A stretch of 64,000 nucleotides of DNA from Tamarix chinensis (taxonomy: Eukaryota; Streptophyta; Magnoliopsida; Caryophyllales; Tamaricaceae): positions 50,049,707 through 50,113,706 of the forward strand of contig CM060174.1 in the NCBI GenBank assembly GCA_030549775.1, in the 5' to 3' direction. Each line of letters starts with the position of its first letter. Within the stretch, counting starts at the first letter, position 1. Positions 34,970-48,000 of the stretch are shown piece by piece. The position numbers were made by a program, and so were the translations under genes. The notes beneath the pieces were generated by a model that ran no database searches, had not been told where the DNA came from, and saw only the letters and a program-made list of their open reading frames with translations.

Positions 34970-36250
34970 TTCTCACTTCATGAATTTTATTAGGAACAGT
35001 CTACTGTTGAATAACTTTAATTTTGGACGGATCAACCTTAATACCTTTTCCACTCACAATTTAACCCAAAATGATAACACTAGGAAGCATGAAATCACAC
35101 TTCTCTAATTTTCCATAAATTTTTTTATCCCTTAAGCTTTCAAATAGTTTCCTTAAGTGAATTACATGTTCATTTTCATTTTCAATTTGCATAATTCTAT
35201 CATTTAAGTAAACAACAATAAATTTGCCAAGAATAGTATAAAGAACCTCATTCCATAATCTTATGAAGGATCTGGGTGTTTTTTACAACCCAAACAACAT
35301 GACCATCTATTCATAGAGACCATTTTTAGTTTTAAAGGCTATTTTCCATTCATCCCCTTCCCTAATACACATTTGATTATATAAACTCTATAAGTTAATC
35401 TTAAATAGTACTTATGAATCGTTTATTTCATCAAGCATGTAATATAACCCAAGCATAGGGAAAGGATATTTTATGGTTATACTATTAGCTGCTTTTGAAT
35501 CTATTCTCATATACCAAGTTCTATCCTTCTAAGGGACAAGTAGGGTTAGAAAACAATAAGGACTCAAACTTTCTCTAATATACCCCACATCTACTAACAC
35601 ATGTATTTATTTTTGAAGTTCTTTAGATTCCTTAGGATTACCTTGATAGGCCAGTTTATTAGGCAACAACCTTGTTGGGATTAAATCAATAACATGCTCA
35701 ATCCCTCTTATAGGTGGTAATCTTGGTGGAAGGTCAATTGGGAATACATCATTAAATTCATTACGTAGTCTATTACTCTTAGTTTTATCATTTTTAATCT
35801 TTTCTGATTGAGCTTCGTTCACAACTAGAGCATGTCATATACCTTCTTCTTCTATACATGTAATTATAAAATTTTCAAGTAAAAACAAATTCTCTTTAGA
35901 AAGTGTATTACTCATGCTAAGATTATCATATTTTTAAGGATTAATTTTATACTTATTTTTTCTTGATCGAACAAAATACTCCTTAGTAACACCATTATGC
36001 CTAACATGTCAATCATATTACCATGGTATACCTAGTAGAAATACCACATGGATCTATAGGTAAAATATCACATAGCACATCATCATGGTATTTACCAATA
36101 GATAATAAGATAATGGTTTGCTTAGTTACCTCAACTCTATTGCCCTTTCTTAGCCATTATTGAGGCTTGGGATTATTTATAGTATAGAATTCAAGTTCTT
36201 TCATTACACTTTCGCTAGCTACATTTATATATGAGCCAGTAATAATGATG
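34970..36250 (-). pseudogene. Ty3/gypsy protease and reverse transcriptase remnant
   Basis: On the minus strand the protease-linked segment (about 36240-36000) reads GSYINVASESVMKELEF and IGKYHDDVLCDILPID, typical of chromovirus-like pol. The RT follows: DVFPIDLPPRLPPIRGIEH (about 35740-35680), GYIRESLSPY, AAN-ITIKYPFPM, GDEWKIAFKTKNGLYE, then FIVVYLND where the usual YFDD/YVDD has become YLND, so the first catalytic Asp is lost. GKGIKVDPSKI and FYRQFIK lead into RNase H. It is full-length in order but interrupted by stops. Confidence 0.85.
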
Positions 36251-36481
36251 ATTCAATAACCACTTTCTCCAATGCGTCCTCTTATCTCATTATGTCATTG
36301 TATTTCTTGCTATTGTTGTTAAAGTTGAAGTGCTCATTATAAGACTAAGCAACCATCTAGGGACTCATCAAATTCACTTTTATATTCTAGGTTAGTCTTA
36401 GCCATGATGTCCTCTTCTTCTTCTTCACTACAAGAATTAATTTCTTATATCTCCCTTAAACTTAAAAATCCTTGATTGGGA

Positions 36482-37415
36482 CATTCCCTTTTGTAATGTG
36501 CAAATCCTTTACACTTAAGCATTACTTGTTGGAGAAATCCTTAGCTTTGTTATTTCCTTTTTCTTATTTTGTTGGACCTTATTTATTTTCCATATCTATA
36601 TGGCTTGAATTGGAATTATATTTTAAAGAAGAAGCACTTTAATAGTTCTATCACTGTAGAGGCATTCCATTTGTAGAATTTGGTTGGCTTAACTTGTTTT
36701 TCACAATTTAAAAGGCAACTTGATTAAATCCTCATAAGTATTAAAAGCATATATATACACTTTTTCATGTATCAAATTGTTAAGACCACTTAAGAATCTA
36801 TCACTTTATTGCTCTTTTCATTCTTATATGACATATATTAGTGCTAGTCTCACAAATTTCCTAATTTACTCTTTTACACTAAGAATTCCTTAAATAAGGG
36901 TAGTCAACTTAAAATACATATCTTGTTGATACTCCCTAGGCAAAAATTTGTTTCTTACATGTTTCTTAAGCTTTTCTCATTTATATTTATCTTATATTTC
37001 ATATTTCATTTTTAAATTTTTATATAAAATCCTGGAAAATGTTTTTAATTTTATAGTATGAAGTTTACATTTTCATTCAACATCAACATCTTTGAATTCA
37101 AATGTTGCTTCTATATAATGCAACAATTCAAAGTATAATTCAACATTTGTATCACAATAAAATATAGTGAGGTCTATCTTTATACTTTTACCTCATCATA
37201 TATATGCCTCAACTAGAAATGATTCAACCTTTGACTTTGATTTCATCCCTTCATATGTTTTCATTAACTCCTTCATCATACTTAATTTTTGTGTTTAGGT
37301 ACCCTTCTATTTCTTGAACCATACGCCTAACCATGCCTTCCACATATTCATTGGTGGCTTCCATCATGTTTTGCAAGTGTATCAATGTTTCTTGATCAAC
37401 ATAATGTGTCTCCAT
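36482..37415 (-). pseudogene. Ty3/gypsy gag remnant with zinc knuckle
   Basis: The most upstream part of the minus-strand element. A CCHC-like knuckle, CKGFAHYKRECPNQ, lies at about 36476-36520 and keeps most of the spacing, although the first Cys-pair is imperfect. Further upstream the frame from 37415 reads METHYVDQETLIHLQNMMEA and continues as a charged helix, a plausible gag N-terminus. The middle is too decayed to align by eye. No LTR or primer site was found upstream. Confidence 0.6.
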
Positions 37416-39193
37416 GTGTTGGCGTTTATGTTAAATTGCTAGAATTTGTTGATATTTGACCCTATGTGAGTTTATCGTTTATGTTGAATTTGATTTTTTT
37501 ATTTCATCAAGTAGGCAATACATTTTATCTTTGTTTCAATGGTGTTTTTGAATAAGGCAATCACTCATATGCATGGAGAAAACAAAAATAGTCTTGTAGG
37601 TTTCTTGGTATATTTATTTATTTATTTTTTGGTAAGTTTTGGGATGGAAGTTTACTAAAAAAAATTGTTATGCTGGTATCCAAGAATACTTAGTAGCATT
37701 TAGGGTTAAGAAAAGTTAGTTCTTGGAAAAGATATATAGAAAATAAGCTCTAATGAAAGGGGCAGAATTTAAACATTCATGATGAAATATCTTCAAGGAC
37801 CTTGAAGATGTGAAAATGATAATGTATGTTGTATCATGTGAGTTGAATGATAGAGAATATGAGATGAATAGGTCATTTAAAGATTTAAATTCAATATTAA
37901 ACTGGTAGATGGTAATATTCATAGGATCTTCCTTGGAGATAGTGTAAATCTAATGGAGGAAAGGAATAATAATTTGAAAATTATAGATTATACTCAAGTA
38001 TGGCTTAAGAGGAATGGAGAAAGATATGTTATGGGTAGACAGTTGAAGGAAATAAGAAAATGGTTGAACATTTAGTATAAATATTTGAAGTTTATAGTTA
38101 TAGAATAGAAGATCTTCAAACTTTAAATTTAGGGATTTGATATAAGGGTGAAGATATACTAGAAGGCAGTTAAAGATATGCTAACAAGACTCAAAGAAGG
38201 CAGAGAATTGGTTGAAGATATTTTACCAAGATACAATCAAGATTGATAATTGAAGTTAAAGATCAATCGTGGTTGATGAGATTTCATGGGGCACATGAAA
38301 GGGTTGAGATTTATTGGTTAACAAGGTGAGAAAATGCAGGAAAAACCTTTTGTAGATATGAAAAATGATGTGGTTCTTTCTTACTATCCACGATTTAGTT
38401 GGTTTGATGAAGATCTTCAATAAAGTTTGAAGATGTAAAGGATCATTCTTTGGTATGAATGGGAGTTAGGTTTAAGGATATTCATGAATTTTCCACAAAG
38501 ATATAATACTATGGTTTCTAAGTAGGATTTATTCATAGTAATTCTAAACAAGAACCTGATCTCATAAAAGAGAGAATTTGACAAGACAAGTGCTTAAATA
38601 TTTTCATTCAATTCTACATATTATCTCATATACAATGGTCATAATGTGTATATCTAAAACCAAGAGGAAGTACTTATAAATAATTACTTAACAATTAACC
38701 AAGTTCTCACCCCCGCTTACAAGTTGGCAACAACTTGCACCAACTATGAGTCTCAAATAGTATAACTAAGTTAACTCATGGTTTCCATGTGTGCAATTAA
38801 TTAGAATTATCTATAATACTCTAAAAAATGTAATTAGACACTTAATTAAAGGATATTAATTACAATATTACAAATATTTTTATCGGATAATACATAAATG
38901 AAATAACAAGAAATGAGTTCCTAAGTTATACATGATACCCTAAGATTTACAACAAGAAATAAAAAAATGATATGTCTACATGCTTGTTATCTTTTTCTTA
39001 ATACATGCCATAGCTTTGAATTTTTGTATGTCTTTTACATAATAATGGCTTAACATCTTAAATGTATTCCTCTTTTATATAGGTATTATGCCTACAAGAA
39101 CATCTTAAAGTGTCCCTAGAATTAAGAATAGAATTATCATGAAAAATGTCTAAGATAACAAGCTCCATTATTAATAATGCTAAACCTTTATTA
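37416..39193. other. Unassigned AT-rich region
   Basis: No gene was recognised. It may hold the lost 5' region of the gypsy element to its left. Around 38500-38780, TGACAAGACAAGTGC..., TCACCCCCGCTTACAAGTTGGC and CTTGCACCAACTATGAG are reminiscent of retroelement leader sequence, but no terminus can be defined. Confidence 0.4.
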
Positions 39194-42163
39194 TGTAAAA
39201 TCTCATCCTAAAATCCTTTGAAATGCCTTTGAAATTATATTCATATAAAATGAATTATTTTTGGCTTTGAAAAGGGTGTGAAATTATAATAAAAATTGGA
39301 ATTTTAAGTGTACGAATCGACTAGATTTCCTAACCAATCAACTAGTAGCTCAGAAATTAACAATTTTACTCTTAATGAACTAAGGGACTAGTTTCCTCAA
39401 ACTAATTGAATGGTTATACTATGATTTTAAATTTTTTTATTTTGATTAAAATTTGTTTCTAATTTTTATGAAAACATGTGATTAGAATTTAATTATGCTA
39501 ATAAGTATAGTTTGGTTCTTTAGGATTATTTGAACATTATTTAAAGCTTTCTCTAATTATATTTAGTTAAGTTTCCCTCAAAAGCACTTTCTAAGGCATA
39601 CCTCACCTTCTCTATTCTCACTAACTTTCCTTTCTCTCTTATGGTAGCTAGGATGTGTGTTTGATTTCGTGCACCCCTTCCTCAACTTACCAACTTTCTA
39701 TATTGTCTCTTCTTAACTACACTACTTCCCTCACCCATCAAGTGTTTCCCTTACACATATTTTTTTACACTAAACTTCACTAGCCTTATATATCTCCCTC
39801 CTATGGATTTTGACTGGCTCTCACTTCTGTACCCTCTATTACTGTTTCATTTTCATTTTTTTACATATTTTTATTACTCTATTCTTCCTTTACCTTGGTA
39901 AAATTTTCTAAGTGTTGAACTTGCCTTCATTTTTCCCTTTTTTCTTTTCTATTGGAAAACAAAGGCTTGCCTCTTATTTTCTTCCCTACCCTAGTTAAAT
40001 TATTGTCCCTTATTTCTTTTTCTAATCTTAGCATTAGTTCTCCTTTGTTTCTTTTAAGCGCCAAAGGATGAAGGTTTGAGAAATTTTGAAGATTTTAGCT
40101 TCATTTTCCTTAGAATTCTATCTTTTATAAAAGGTTGAACTGTGTTTTATTGTTGTTGTTGTTTTTGTTGTTATTGTTGTTTTCTTTGAGTTTAATGGAG
40201 TTTTAAAAAGAAGTTTAATGGTTTTGACGTTTGATTCTCTTAGAAATTGAGGTCCCACTAGATAGTTTTCAAGTAGGAGTTTTGTGCTACAAGAATTACT
40301 TCAAAGTAAGGTATTCTTATCTTCAAAGAGTTTTGGCCTCTAATTAGACCCATCAATCGCTTGGACCAAACCTATCAATTGGTTTCCTATGAATAATTGA
40401 TCAAAAGACCAACAAATCAGCTAGTCCACTAGTTTTATTTTTTGTTTAGGTCTGGTATGACTAGACTAGTCGATTAGCCACAAGGATTGATTGGCTATTT
40501 TGGTTATATGCCATCTAGTTTGTTTGTTAATGTTTATTATTCTAATGGGACTTTTATGTTAATAACTCCATGTAATTAAAACATATAATTATGATTACCA
40601 TTATGTTTGCCCAAGAATTAACAAGAATCATAATGATAATATTTGGGATTTGGATTATTTAAGTTTTGTGTAGTCTCTAAACATCCAATCAGTGGCTTTT
40701 ATACCTTATAAAGTGTTTAGTGTTACCAATTGAAAGTATCCAGTTCATATAATAACAGAATTTATTTGTGATTGGTGTTATCATTTGGAAACACCCAATT
40801 GTTAGCTTTTATGCCTTGTGGAGTAATTTGGAAACACCCAATTGGTTATAAATAAAATTAATCTTTGATTTTTGATATCACTTGATAATTATTGAATATG
40901 GAATATTATTTTATTCAAGCCTTTTTCTCTAACTCTCCAGGTAACTTACCAGGAATTAGTGGGCAGGTCGCCCTATGGTTTATATTTTTCATTCAATACC
41001 TTTTTCCTTCTATATTATGTTTCATTCAATAGGGGGTATGCAGATATCCTTGACATTTAGGATCATACTATAGCAGACCCACATGGTATCGATGTCTAGT
41101 TCTGGTAGGTGAAGTCCTATTACAGGCCCCCTAGTTCTTCGTATTATCCATTGCTTAGGTGGGTGTCATATCCAAACTTTTTAGCCCTCACAACAGGAGG
41201 CATTCAAGGTGTGGTAGGTGAGGTATCCTAGTACAAGTCCTTTTGAAGTACTTCGACCACATATTGTGGGTGTGGTATCTCATTTTGTGTTAGCTCTTGC
41301 AGCAGGTGCACTCGATGTGTAGCAGGTGTGCCATTCCATTGTGTTGAATTGCTACCATGACTTTTTTTCATGGTGGAGAACTGGGTGTGGTCGAATGAGC
41401 TATCTTCATAGTTGAAAATCATGTGATCACTAAGGTAAGATTTATAATATGGTTTACATTATGTGGATTGTGAAGCATATACCATATCACTACTCTTCTA
41501 TGATTTCCATACAAGCATACCTTGTTGTATTACTACCATAAGTCGTAATTTATATTTGTATTCTTATCACCATACTACTATGTGACATAAATTTTTTGCA
41601 TGAGCTTTACCATTTTTTATGTGTTTTTTTTTCTAATACTTCATAGTACTGATATTGTACTTATGTGGTAACTTTCATGGTCCACCTTTTGGACCAAAAG
41701 TGGAGGATGATCTAAAAGGGTATGATTCTTAGTTAGAGTATTTTGAGGATGATGATATGGGCTAGTAGTAGGCCATTGATGTGGGTTGGAGACTTATATT
41801 TATATTTAAGAGTTAAGCTAACCGACTAGAAGTATTTTACCAACTACGTTGGGAAGTATTTATTCTTTTGATTATTTAAACTTTTTTCCTTGATTTCCTA
41901 CATTTGAGTTTTTTAAACTCATATACTCTTCCTATCTATCTTATTTTTTTCATCCTTTTTATCATTAGTATTGTTTCATTATTATTATGAGCATACATAT
42001 TTTTATTTGTTATTTCGTTTTGCCTTACATCAAGCATGGGTTATATGATGATCACAACTCTCTCATGGTTGATGTAGCAGTAATATTCCCTGCTTTTCTT
42101 TTCTAATGCTCTTGCATTATCTTAAAAATAAAATTTTCTATTTTGTAAGTTAGGGGTGTTGCA
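39194..42163 (+). mobile_element. Solo LTR, 3.0 kb (plus sense)
   Basis: It starts TGTAAAATCTCATCC and ends AGTTAGGGGTGTTGCA, with flanking TATTA (39189-39193) and CATTA (42164-42168), a 4/5 match. The order of motifs follows the LTR at 42235: ATCGACTAG words near the start (39310-39440), a CT-rich block (39590-39900), more CCTATCAATTGGTTTCC words (40330-40500), and GGTGTGGTATC-CAGGTGCACTCGATGTG (41200-41340) on the U5 side. No primer site follows. It is head-to-tail with the next LTR, with 71 bp between. Confidence 0.8.
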
Positions 42164-42234
42164 CATTACCAACAGGATCATGATGTGCTTCTACATCAAA
42201 ATCAGTATGCAAATTATTATCTATCTTTACTCAC

Positions 42235-45200
42235 TGTAACACCTTAACCTCAAATCTTTCAAATTATATTTAAAATTATTTTAGTGTAAAATAAATGAGT
42301 TTTGGATTTCGAAATGGCTCAAAAATTCAATAAGTTATGAATTTCAAGTGCACCAATTGACTAATACACTTAGGAACCAACAATTTCATATCGTGATTAA
42401 GCAATCGACTAGTTTGCTCAAAGTGATCGATAGGATATCTTGCAATTTCAAATCCTTTTTTATTTTTATTCAAATAGTTTTTTCAATGTTTATGATTTTT
42501 TTAATTAGAGTATATTTGTGCCATATTTTGATGGTTTGGTACTATTTTTACAATATTTAGATCACTCTACTATTTTATTTAGGTCAAACTTCCCCAAATG
42601 CATTTTTTGAGGCATTTCTCACCATCTCTATTCTCCTTCACTTTCTTCTCTCCTCGAGCAGCCATGACTACTTGTTTGACTTTCTACACTTCTTCCCTAA
42701 CCTACCAAATCTTTGCCATACCTCTTCCAAGTCATACCTTATCTCCCTTACTCCATCATATGATCTCCTTATACTTTGGTACCCACACACAACCTAAGTC
42801 AGACTTTCCTCTCTCCCACTTGAGAATGTCAACCATCACTCTCTCATACACACTCTAATCTTAATTCAATTCACTTATTATCTCTATTTGCTCATTATCC
42901 CTTTTTCTCTTACTAAACTTGCTATATAATGGGTATTCTCCAATTTTCTTCCCTATTCTTCTTTACTTAGAAAATAGAGGCCTTCCACTTATTTCCTCAT
43001 CCATTAGTCAAATTGTTATCTCTTTATTCTATTCCTAATCTTATCTTTCATTATCCTTTTTTTTCACTTAAGTAAGGAAGGACGAAGGTTTTGAGAAAGG
43101 TTAACAATTCTAAATTCTTTCTCATTTCAATCTTTGTTTCCAAAAAATGTTGAGTTATGTCATTTTCCTTCTTCTTCTTAAATCATTTTGAAATGGTTGA
43201 AAAAAAGGATTCTCTTAGGAATCAAGGACTTTTTAGACAATCAATAAGTTAGGAGTATTTTGTAATAGAAAAATTACTTAAAGGTAAGGTATTTTTTCCT
43301 TAATATGAATAAGGCCTTTTGTTGTTTGTTGTAGTTCCAAGTTCTTAGTATATTTCTACGTTGTGCATGAGTTAATGAAATTCTTTGATTTGAGCCTTTG
43401 GTAATGTTTTATTTTATAAAATTTTAAGCATGTTTTGAATTCCTTATTATTTTGCATGATTTTTATAGTTTTGAGCTTGATTTTGTTAAGTGTCGATTAT
43501 ACAATTTATCCATGTGATTCCAAGTGTGTAGTATGTATTTTTATGCATTTTATAATATAGAATCATGATAGAATTATTGTGGTAAAATTTGGTAAATTTA
43601 TAACAAGTGGATCATATCTTTATTTGTTGTTTTGCTAAAACCAGGCTCTTCATTTGGGATTTTTGATTAGCTAATTGCACGATCAAATTGATTTTTCAAC
43701 AAACCAATAGACTAGATTCTATGAGCACTCAACTTGTTTACCAAACCCATTAACCGATTACTTTATGGCTAGAGTGATCTTTTCTATACTTAGACCCATC
43801 GACCGGTTTGGTCAAACACATCAATCAATTTCCTATGAATATTTGATTGGTGGGACTAATTAGTTGACTCTTTCACAAGTTTTATTTTTTCATCAAATCT
43901 AGCACGACCAATCGAATAGTATTGAGCATGGATCCATTAATACTTTTTTATTTTACCATGTTTTTCATCATGTTGGCCTTCGTTATTAATGTTTCTATGT
44001 AATTACTACATTTTAATCTTTATTCCAACCATTTTTACCATCAATTTATATGATTTGTGATGTTTTTGGTGTTATTAATTGAAAAGATCCAATTTGGATA
44101 TTAATGGAATAAACTTTGGTACATATATCCCCTAGTAACTAATGATTACTATATTATGATTTCGTTCGAGCCTTTTTCTATGACTCCATACGTAGCTATT
44201 TGGTAGTTAGTTAGGTAGCCCTGTTCTTTTATATTTTCACTCACTACCTATTTCCTTCTTCACTAAGTTATAGTCAATATTGGGTAGGATTATATTGTGA
44301 TAGGCTGGAATAGCATTGATGTCTAATACTAGTGGGTGAGTTATCCAAGTACAAGCCCCCTAATACTTTTTATTATCCATGGCTTGGCGAGTGTGGTACG
44401 CTAGTACAATCCCCCTTGATGTACTCTTACCATGTGTGGTGGGTGTGGCATCCCAATTTGTGTTAGCCTACGTGGTAGGTGCACTCAATGTGCGGTGGGT
44501 GTGGTGTCCCTTGAGGAAATCCCCTTCAATATATCTTCAACTTTTATAGTATATATGGTATCCTATTGTGTGTGTATACTGCCATGACTTATGTTCATGG
44601 TGGACAACATGGTGCGGTTGAAAGGATTATCTTAATAACTTGAAATTATGTGGTTAATAAAATAAGGTTATTATAATATAGTTTACACTTTATGGTTTTA
44701 AATCACAATCTGTACTACTACTCTTCCTTGACTTCCTTGCAAATATGCCTTGTTATGTTGCTATCATGAGCATAAAAGATTTATTGTGTTAGTATGCTTA
44801 CCACCATGCTATTATGTGACTTAAATATGCAACATGAACCCTTACCATATTTAGATAGTCTATGTTATGAATGCTTCACCCTACTAATATTGCATTTGTT
44901 TGTTCACCGTGATGATCTAGCTTCTATTCAGGTGAGTAAAGGACAATTTAGAAGGTTATGATTGTTAACTAGAGTATGTTGAGGACGATACAGTGGGCCA
45001 GTAGTGGGTCATTACTTAGGGTTCATTAGTTACATTCATGTTAGTTAAGAGTTCTACTAACCTATTAGATGTACTTTTTCCTACTATGTTGGGATGTTTT
45101 TGTTTTTTTTTTAATTATTAAAACTCTTGGCTTTGACCCCTATTTTTGAATTTTATAAAATCTCTATTTTACCTATATTACTTCTATTGTCATTGTCATC

Positions 45201-45399
45201 ATAGAATGCTTGTGTTATTAGCTAAGCATGAATTCTTTTACACTTTTTTTGTTTTGCCATGCATCAAGTATGGGCCAGGTGATGATCATATATCTTTTAT
45301 GGTTGATTTGGTGGTAACATTCCCCAATTTTAATTTTTTAAATGCTTCCATGATGTTTTTAAAATGAAATTTTTTAGTTCAAAATTTAGGGGTGTTACA
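42235..45399 (+). mobile_element. 5' LTR of a Ty3/gypsy element, 3.2 kb
   Basis: It runs from TGTAACACCTTAACC to TTTAGGGGTGTTACA and is followed after 3 bp by a primer site and a decayed gag-pol, so it is a genuine 5' LTR and sets the sense of the whole superfamily. It carries GTGTGGCATCCCAATTTGTG and GGTGGGTGTGGTGTCCC on the U5 side (44440-44510), a CT-rich leader (42600-42900) and a donor-like AAAGGTAAGG near 43283. No matching 3' LTR is present: the element is truncated near 47990. Confidence 0.85.
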
Positions 45400-45402
45400 A
45401 GT

Positions 45403-45414
45403 TGGTATCAAAGC
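45403..45414 (+). promoter_or_regulatory. Primer binding site (iMet-tRNA type)
   Basis: TGGTATCAAAGC differs at one base from the canonical TGGTATCAGAGC and lies 3 bp (AGT) after the LTR end, followed by TAGGTTTTTCAATCCTAATG as in many gypsy leaders. Confidence 0.85.
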
Positions 45415-45829
45415 TAGGTTTTTCAATCCTAATGTTACATTACAAAATTATTTCTTTGGCTTTGTCCAATCCTTTATTATCTGATTTAGTGTACGACGGA
45501 GCATTGGTTGGGTTGGGAGTTGGCCTTAAGTTTATTAGATAGGACCAACTTCTATTCTTATGTACAATGTGAAACTTTCATGTGTATTAACTGCATAGCT
45601 ACTGATCTACCTTTTCAAACTCCATTAAATATTTTAGGCCTTAATTGTGAATCAAAGTCTTGGGCATTTCATGAAGATTGTTGGAGCTTTCATGGAGGGA
45701 TATATTTATTGTGAGGAGCCTCCATAGTTGCCGCTACTATGTCTTTTGAAGATACCACCATCACAGCACTAGCTCTGCTGGATTGATTTTCATTACTCTT
45801 CATTTTGTACGGGTTAGGAAACCTAGATA

Positions 45830-46580
45830 TGTTAGAGCATTGGCTGAGGAATTTCAAGAATATTTTTGTAGCTAGTTGCTGCCTATATGGTAAGGGAGTG
45901 GCCATTGGAGTTTTCAACTTGAGAGGTTGTGCTACCGAGTTGTGGAGAGTTCATAGATGAGATGCACCAATAGAGATCTATCTCTTAATTTTATTGAGAT
46001 GCATAGGAATCATCTCTACCCTACTTTCCTAAGGATGGTGAAGTACGATGGGTCCATAGCATTGGGGTAGGGTACTTCTATGGTGAAGGAGTAATACTGC
46101 CACTACATGGACTTAGTCCACTTTGGTCCAAAGTACATCCATGAGAGGGTGAAGGTTCATTGATTTCAATTAGACCTCAGCCTCAGACATCAAGATATGT
46201 ATGTAGGGACTCGATTATAGGACTTGAAGGCCATGTACGACTATACATTGGAGGCATCAATGATTATGCAACCTAATAGTGCCTAGTTAGGGGCCAACCA
46301 AAGGATTGAGGTTGCTCAGCTCCAAGGGTGAGAGAAGCAATTCCAGACTACAAGTAGTCACTAGTTAGGGTATGTACCTCGCTATGGAGTGCATTTAAGT
46401 TAATCAAGAGTGAGGCACTTCATATGTCAGGGGTGTGGTAAGAACCACATGGGGATGAATTATACTAGATAATTATTTTAGTGGAACTATTTTCATAAAA
46501 TTAGTCAATGCCAGTTTGAGTGTCATAACATCAAGGATTGTATCCACCAAGGGCAAACATGTTCGCATAGTACAGTGCTT
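45830..46580 (+). pseudogene. Ty3/gypsy gag remnant
   Basis: Successive frames give EHWLRNFKNIFVASC and GVAIGVFNLRGCATELW, the usual WL--LE-IF--L-C---KV--A---L-G-A--WW gag core. Later segments give LKAMYDYTLEASM and, near 46430-46545, CQGCGKNHMG and a second C-x-F-x-C-H fragment, remnants of the zinc knuckle. At least ten stops or shifts were seen. The fragment follows the LTR and primer site in the expected order and leads into a protease. Confidence 0.7.
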
Positions 46581-46789
46581 AGATGCTTCCAACTTAGATT
46601 ACTTAGCCAATAAATAGTGAAGCTCGTAGGATTACTTCACAAAAGAGGGTTATGTGACCTCCTACTTTTTAGCTAGGATAGAATTTAGGTAGTGTTGTAA
46701 GACAAAATTTAAGGATTTACCTAAGTGTTATAAGTCAGTCAGAGGCTAATTGGTAGGTAGATGTCGTCACATGCATGTTTATGGTGTCT

Positions 46790-47095
46790 TCCATTCTTAC
46801 ATAAGTGTTATTTGACTCGGGTGCTTTACACTCTTTTTTTTCTAGTACTTTTATATCTAGTATAGCAATGATTCCTTCTACTAGGATAGATATTTCGATT
46901 GTGCTCCTATATAAGGACAAACTTCCTTGTGCTAGGCTATATAGATATGTGGCCTTAGTTATTAGCAGAATTAAGCTTCCAATAAGCACTATAGAGCTTA
47001 AAATTTGTGATTTCAACCTAATCCTTTGGATGGATATGCTCTTTAGATATAGAACTATGATTGATTGTACATGGGAACATGTGGTTCTTTAGGGA
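46790..47095 (+). pseudogene. Ty3/gypsy protease remnant
   Basis: An open stretch of about 95 codons contains VLFDSGALHSFFSSTF, which keeps the catalytic DSGA of retropepsin-type proteases, and ends NLILWMDMLFRY-TMIDC, matching the conserved D-ILGMDWL--Y-A-IDC segment. The enzyme would process the gag-pol polyprotein. Frame and neighbours place it between gag and RT. Confidence 0.8.
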
Positions 47096-47349
47096 CCAAA
47101 GGGTGTTATAGTGTCTTACCATAGATGCAAGCCTAGGCCCTTAGTAAGGATGGTGTTCATGGTTGTGCTTATTACATTAGTATGAAGGGGGTACCCGCTT
47201 TACTTATGTCGTGTTTAGGATTTGGGTGTAGACGAGTCATTGATTGAAGGTATCCCAGTAATATAAGAGTTTCCATCATGTTTTCTAATGAGATCCTAGG
47301 TATATCACTAGCACGTGAGATAGACTTCACTATAAAACTTCTACTTAAG

Positions 47350-47930
47350 ATAGAGCTTGTGTTGAAGGCATCCTATCAATTGTCACTAACTAAGATGGTA
47401 GAGTTACATACTTAGATGGATGAGTTACTTGAGAAGGAGTACATTAGACTAAGCGTATCGCCTTATAAAGTACCAACCCTTTTATTTAAAAAGAAGGATG
47501 GTGGATTGAGACTCTACATCTATTACCAAGGATTGAATAAGGTTACGGTGAATGATTATTATCCTTTACCTCAAATCGATGACCTTTTTGATCAACTACG
47601 TGAGTATAGTGTTTTTAAAGACTTATCTTAGATTGGGTATCATTAGTTGAGGATTACTGAGAGGGACAAACATAAGATATCCTTTAAGTTGAGGTATGAC
47701 CACTATGAGTTTATCATGATGACCTTTTAACTCACCAATGCCCCTTGATCAGTTTGTCGTTGTCTTTAGCAATAACATCTTGATTTACTCTAGGACTTTA
47801 GTGAGGTTGAGCACATATTAATAGTACACCAAACACATAAAGTGTGCATTATGGCTGGATAAAGTTGCTATCCTTGGTTATGTCATCTTGAAAGAGGGTG
47901 TGTTAGTTTATCCTTTGAATTTTTGGGTCA
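47350..47930 (+). pseudogene. Ty3/gypsy reverse transcriptase remnant, 3'-truncated
   Basis: From 47416: ELLEKEYIRLSVSPYKVPTL, LFKKKDGGLRLYIYYQGLNK, then VNDYYPLPQIDDLFDQL and VFKDLS; after a stop, GYH-LRI-E-DKHKISF, YDHYEFIMM and LTNAP. The catalytic box is degraded to VVFSNNILIYS (FVDD/FIDD lost). Last comes WLDKVAILGYVILKEGVLV near 47850-47920. RNase H and integrase are absent because the sequence is cut at about 47990 by a truncated LTR of another copy. Confidence 0.85.
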
Positions 47931-47990
47931 TATTAGAGTGGTAAACATTAACTAAATATAGGGAGATATATTTTTGGGTCATATTAGAGT
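47920..47990. repeat. 20-bp direct repeat next to a rearrangement junction
   Basis: TTTTTGGGTCATATTAGAGT occurs at 47920-47939 and again at 47971-47990, 51 bp apart, immediately before the truncated LTR. It could record a short tandem duplication or repair event at the junction. Confidence 0.85.
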
Positions 47991-48000
47991 ATCATACTTA

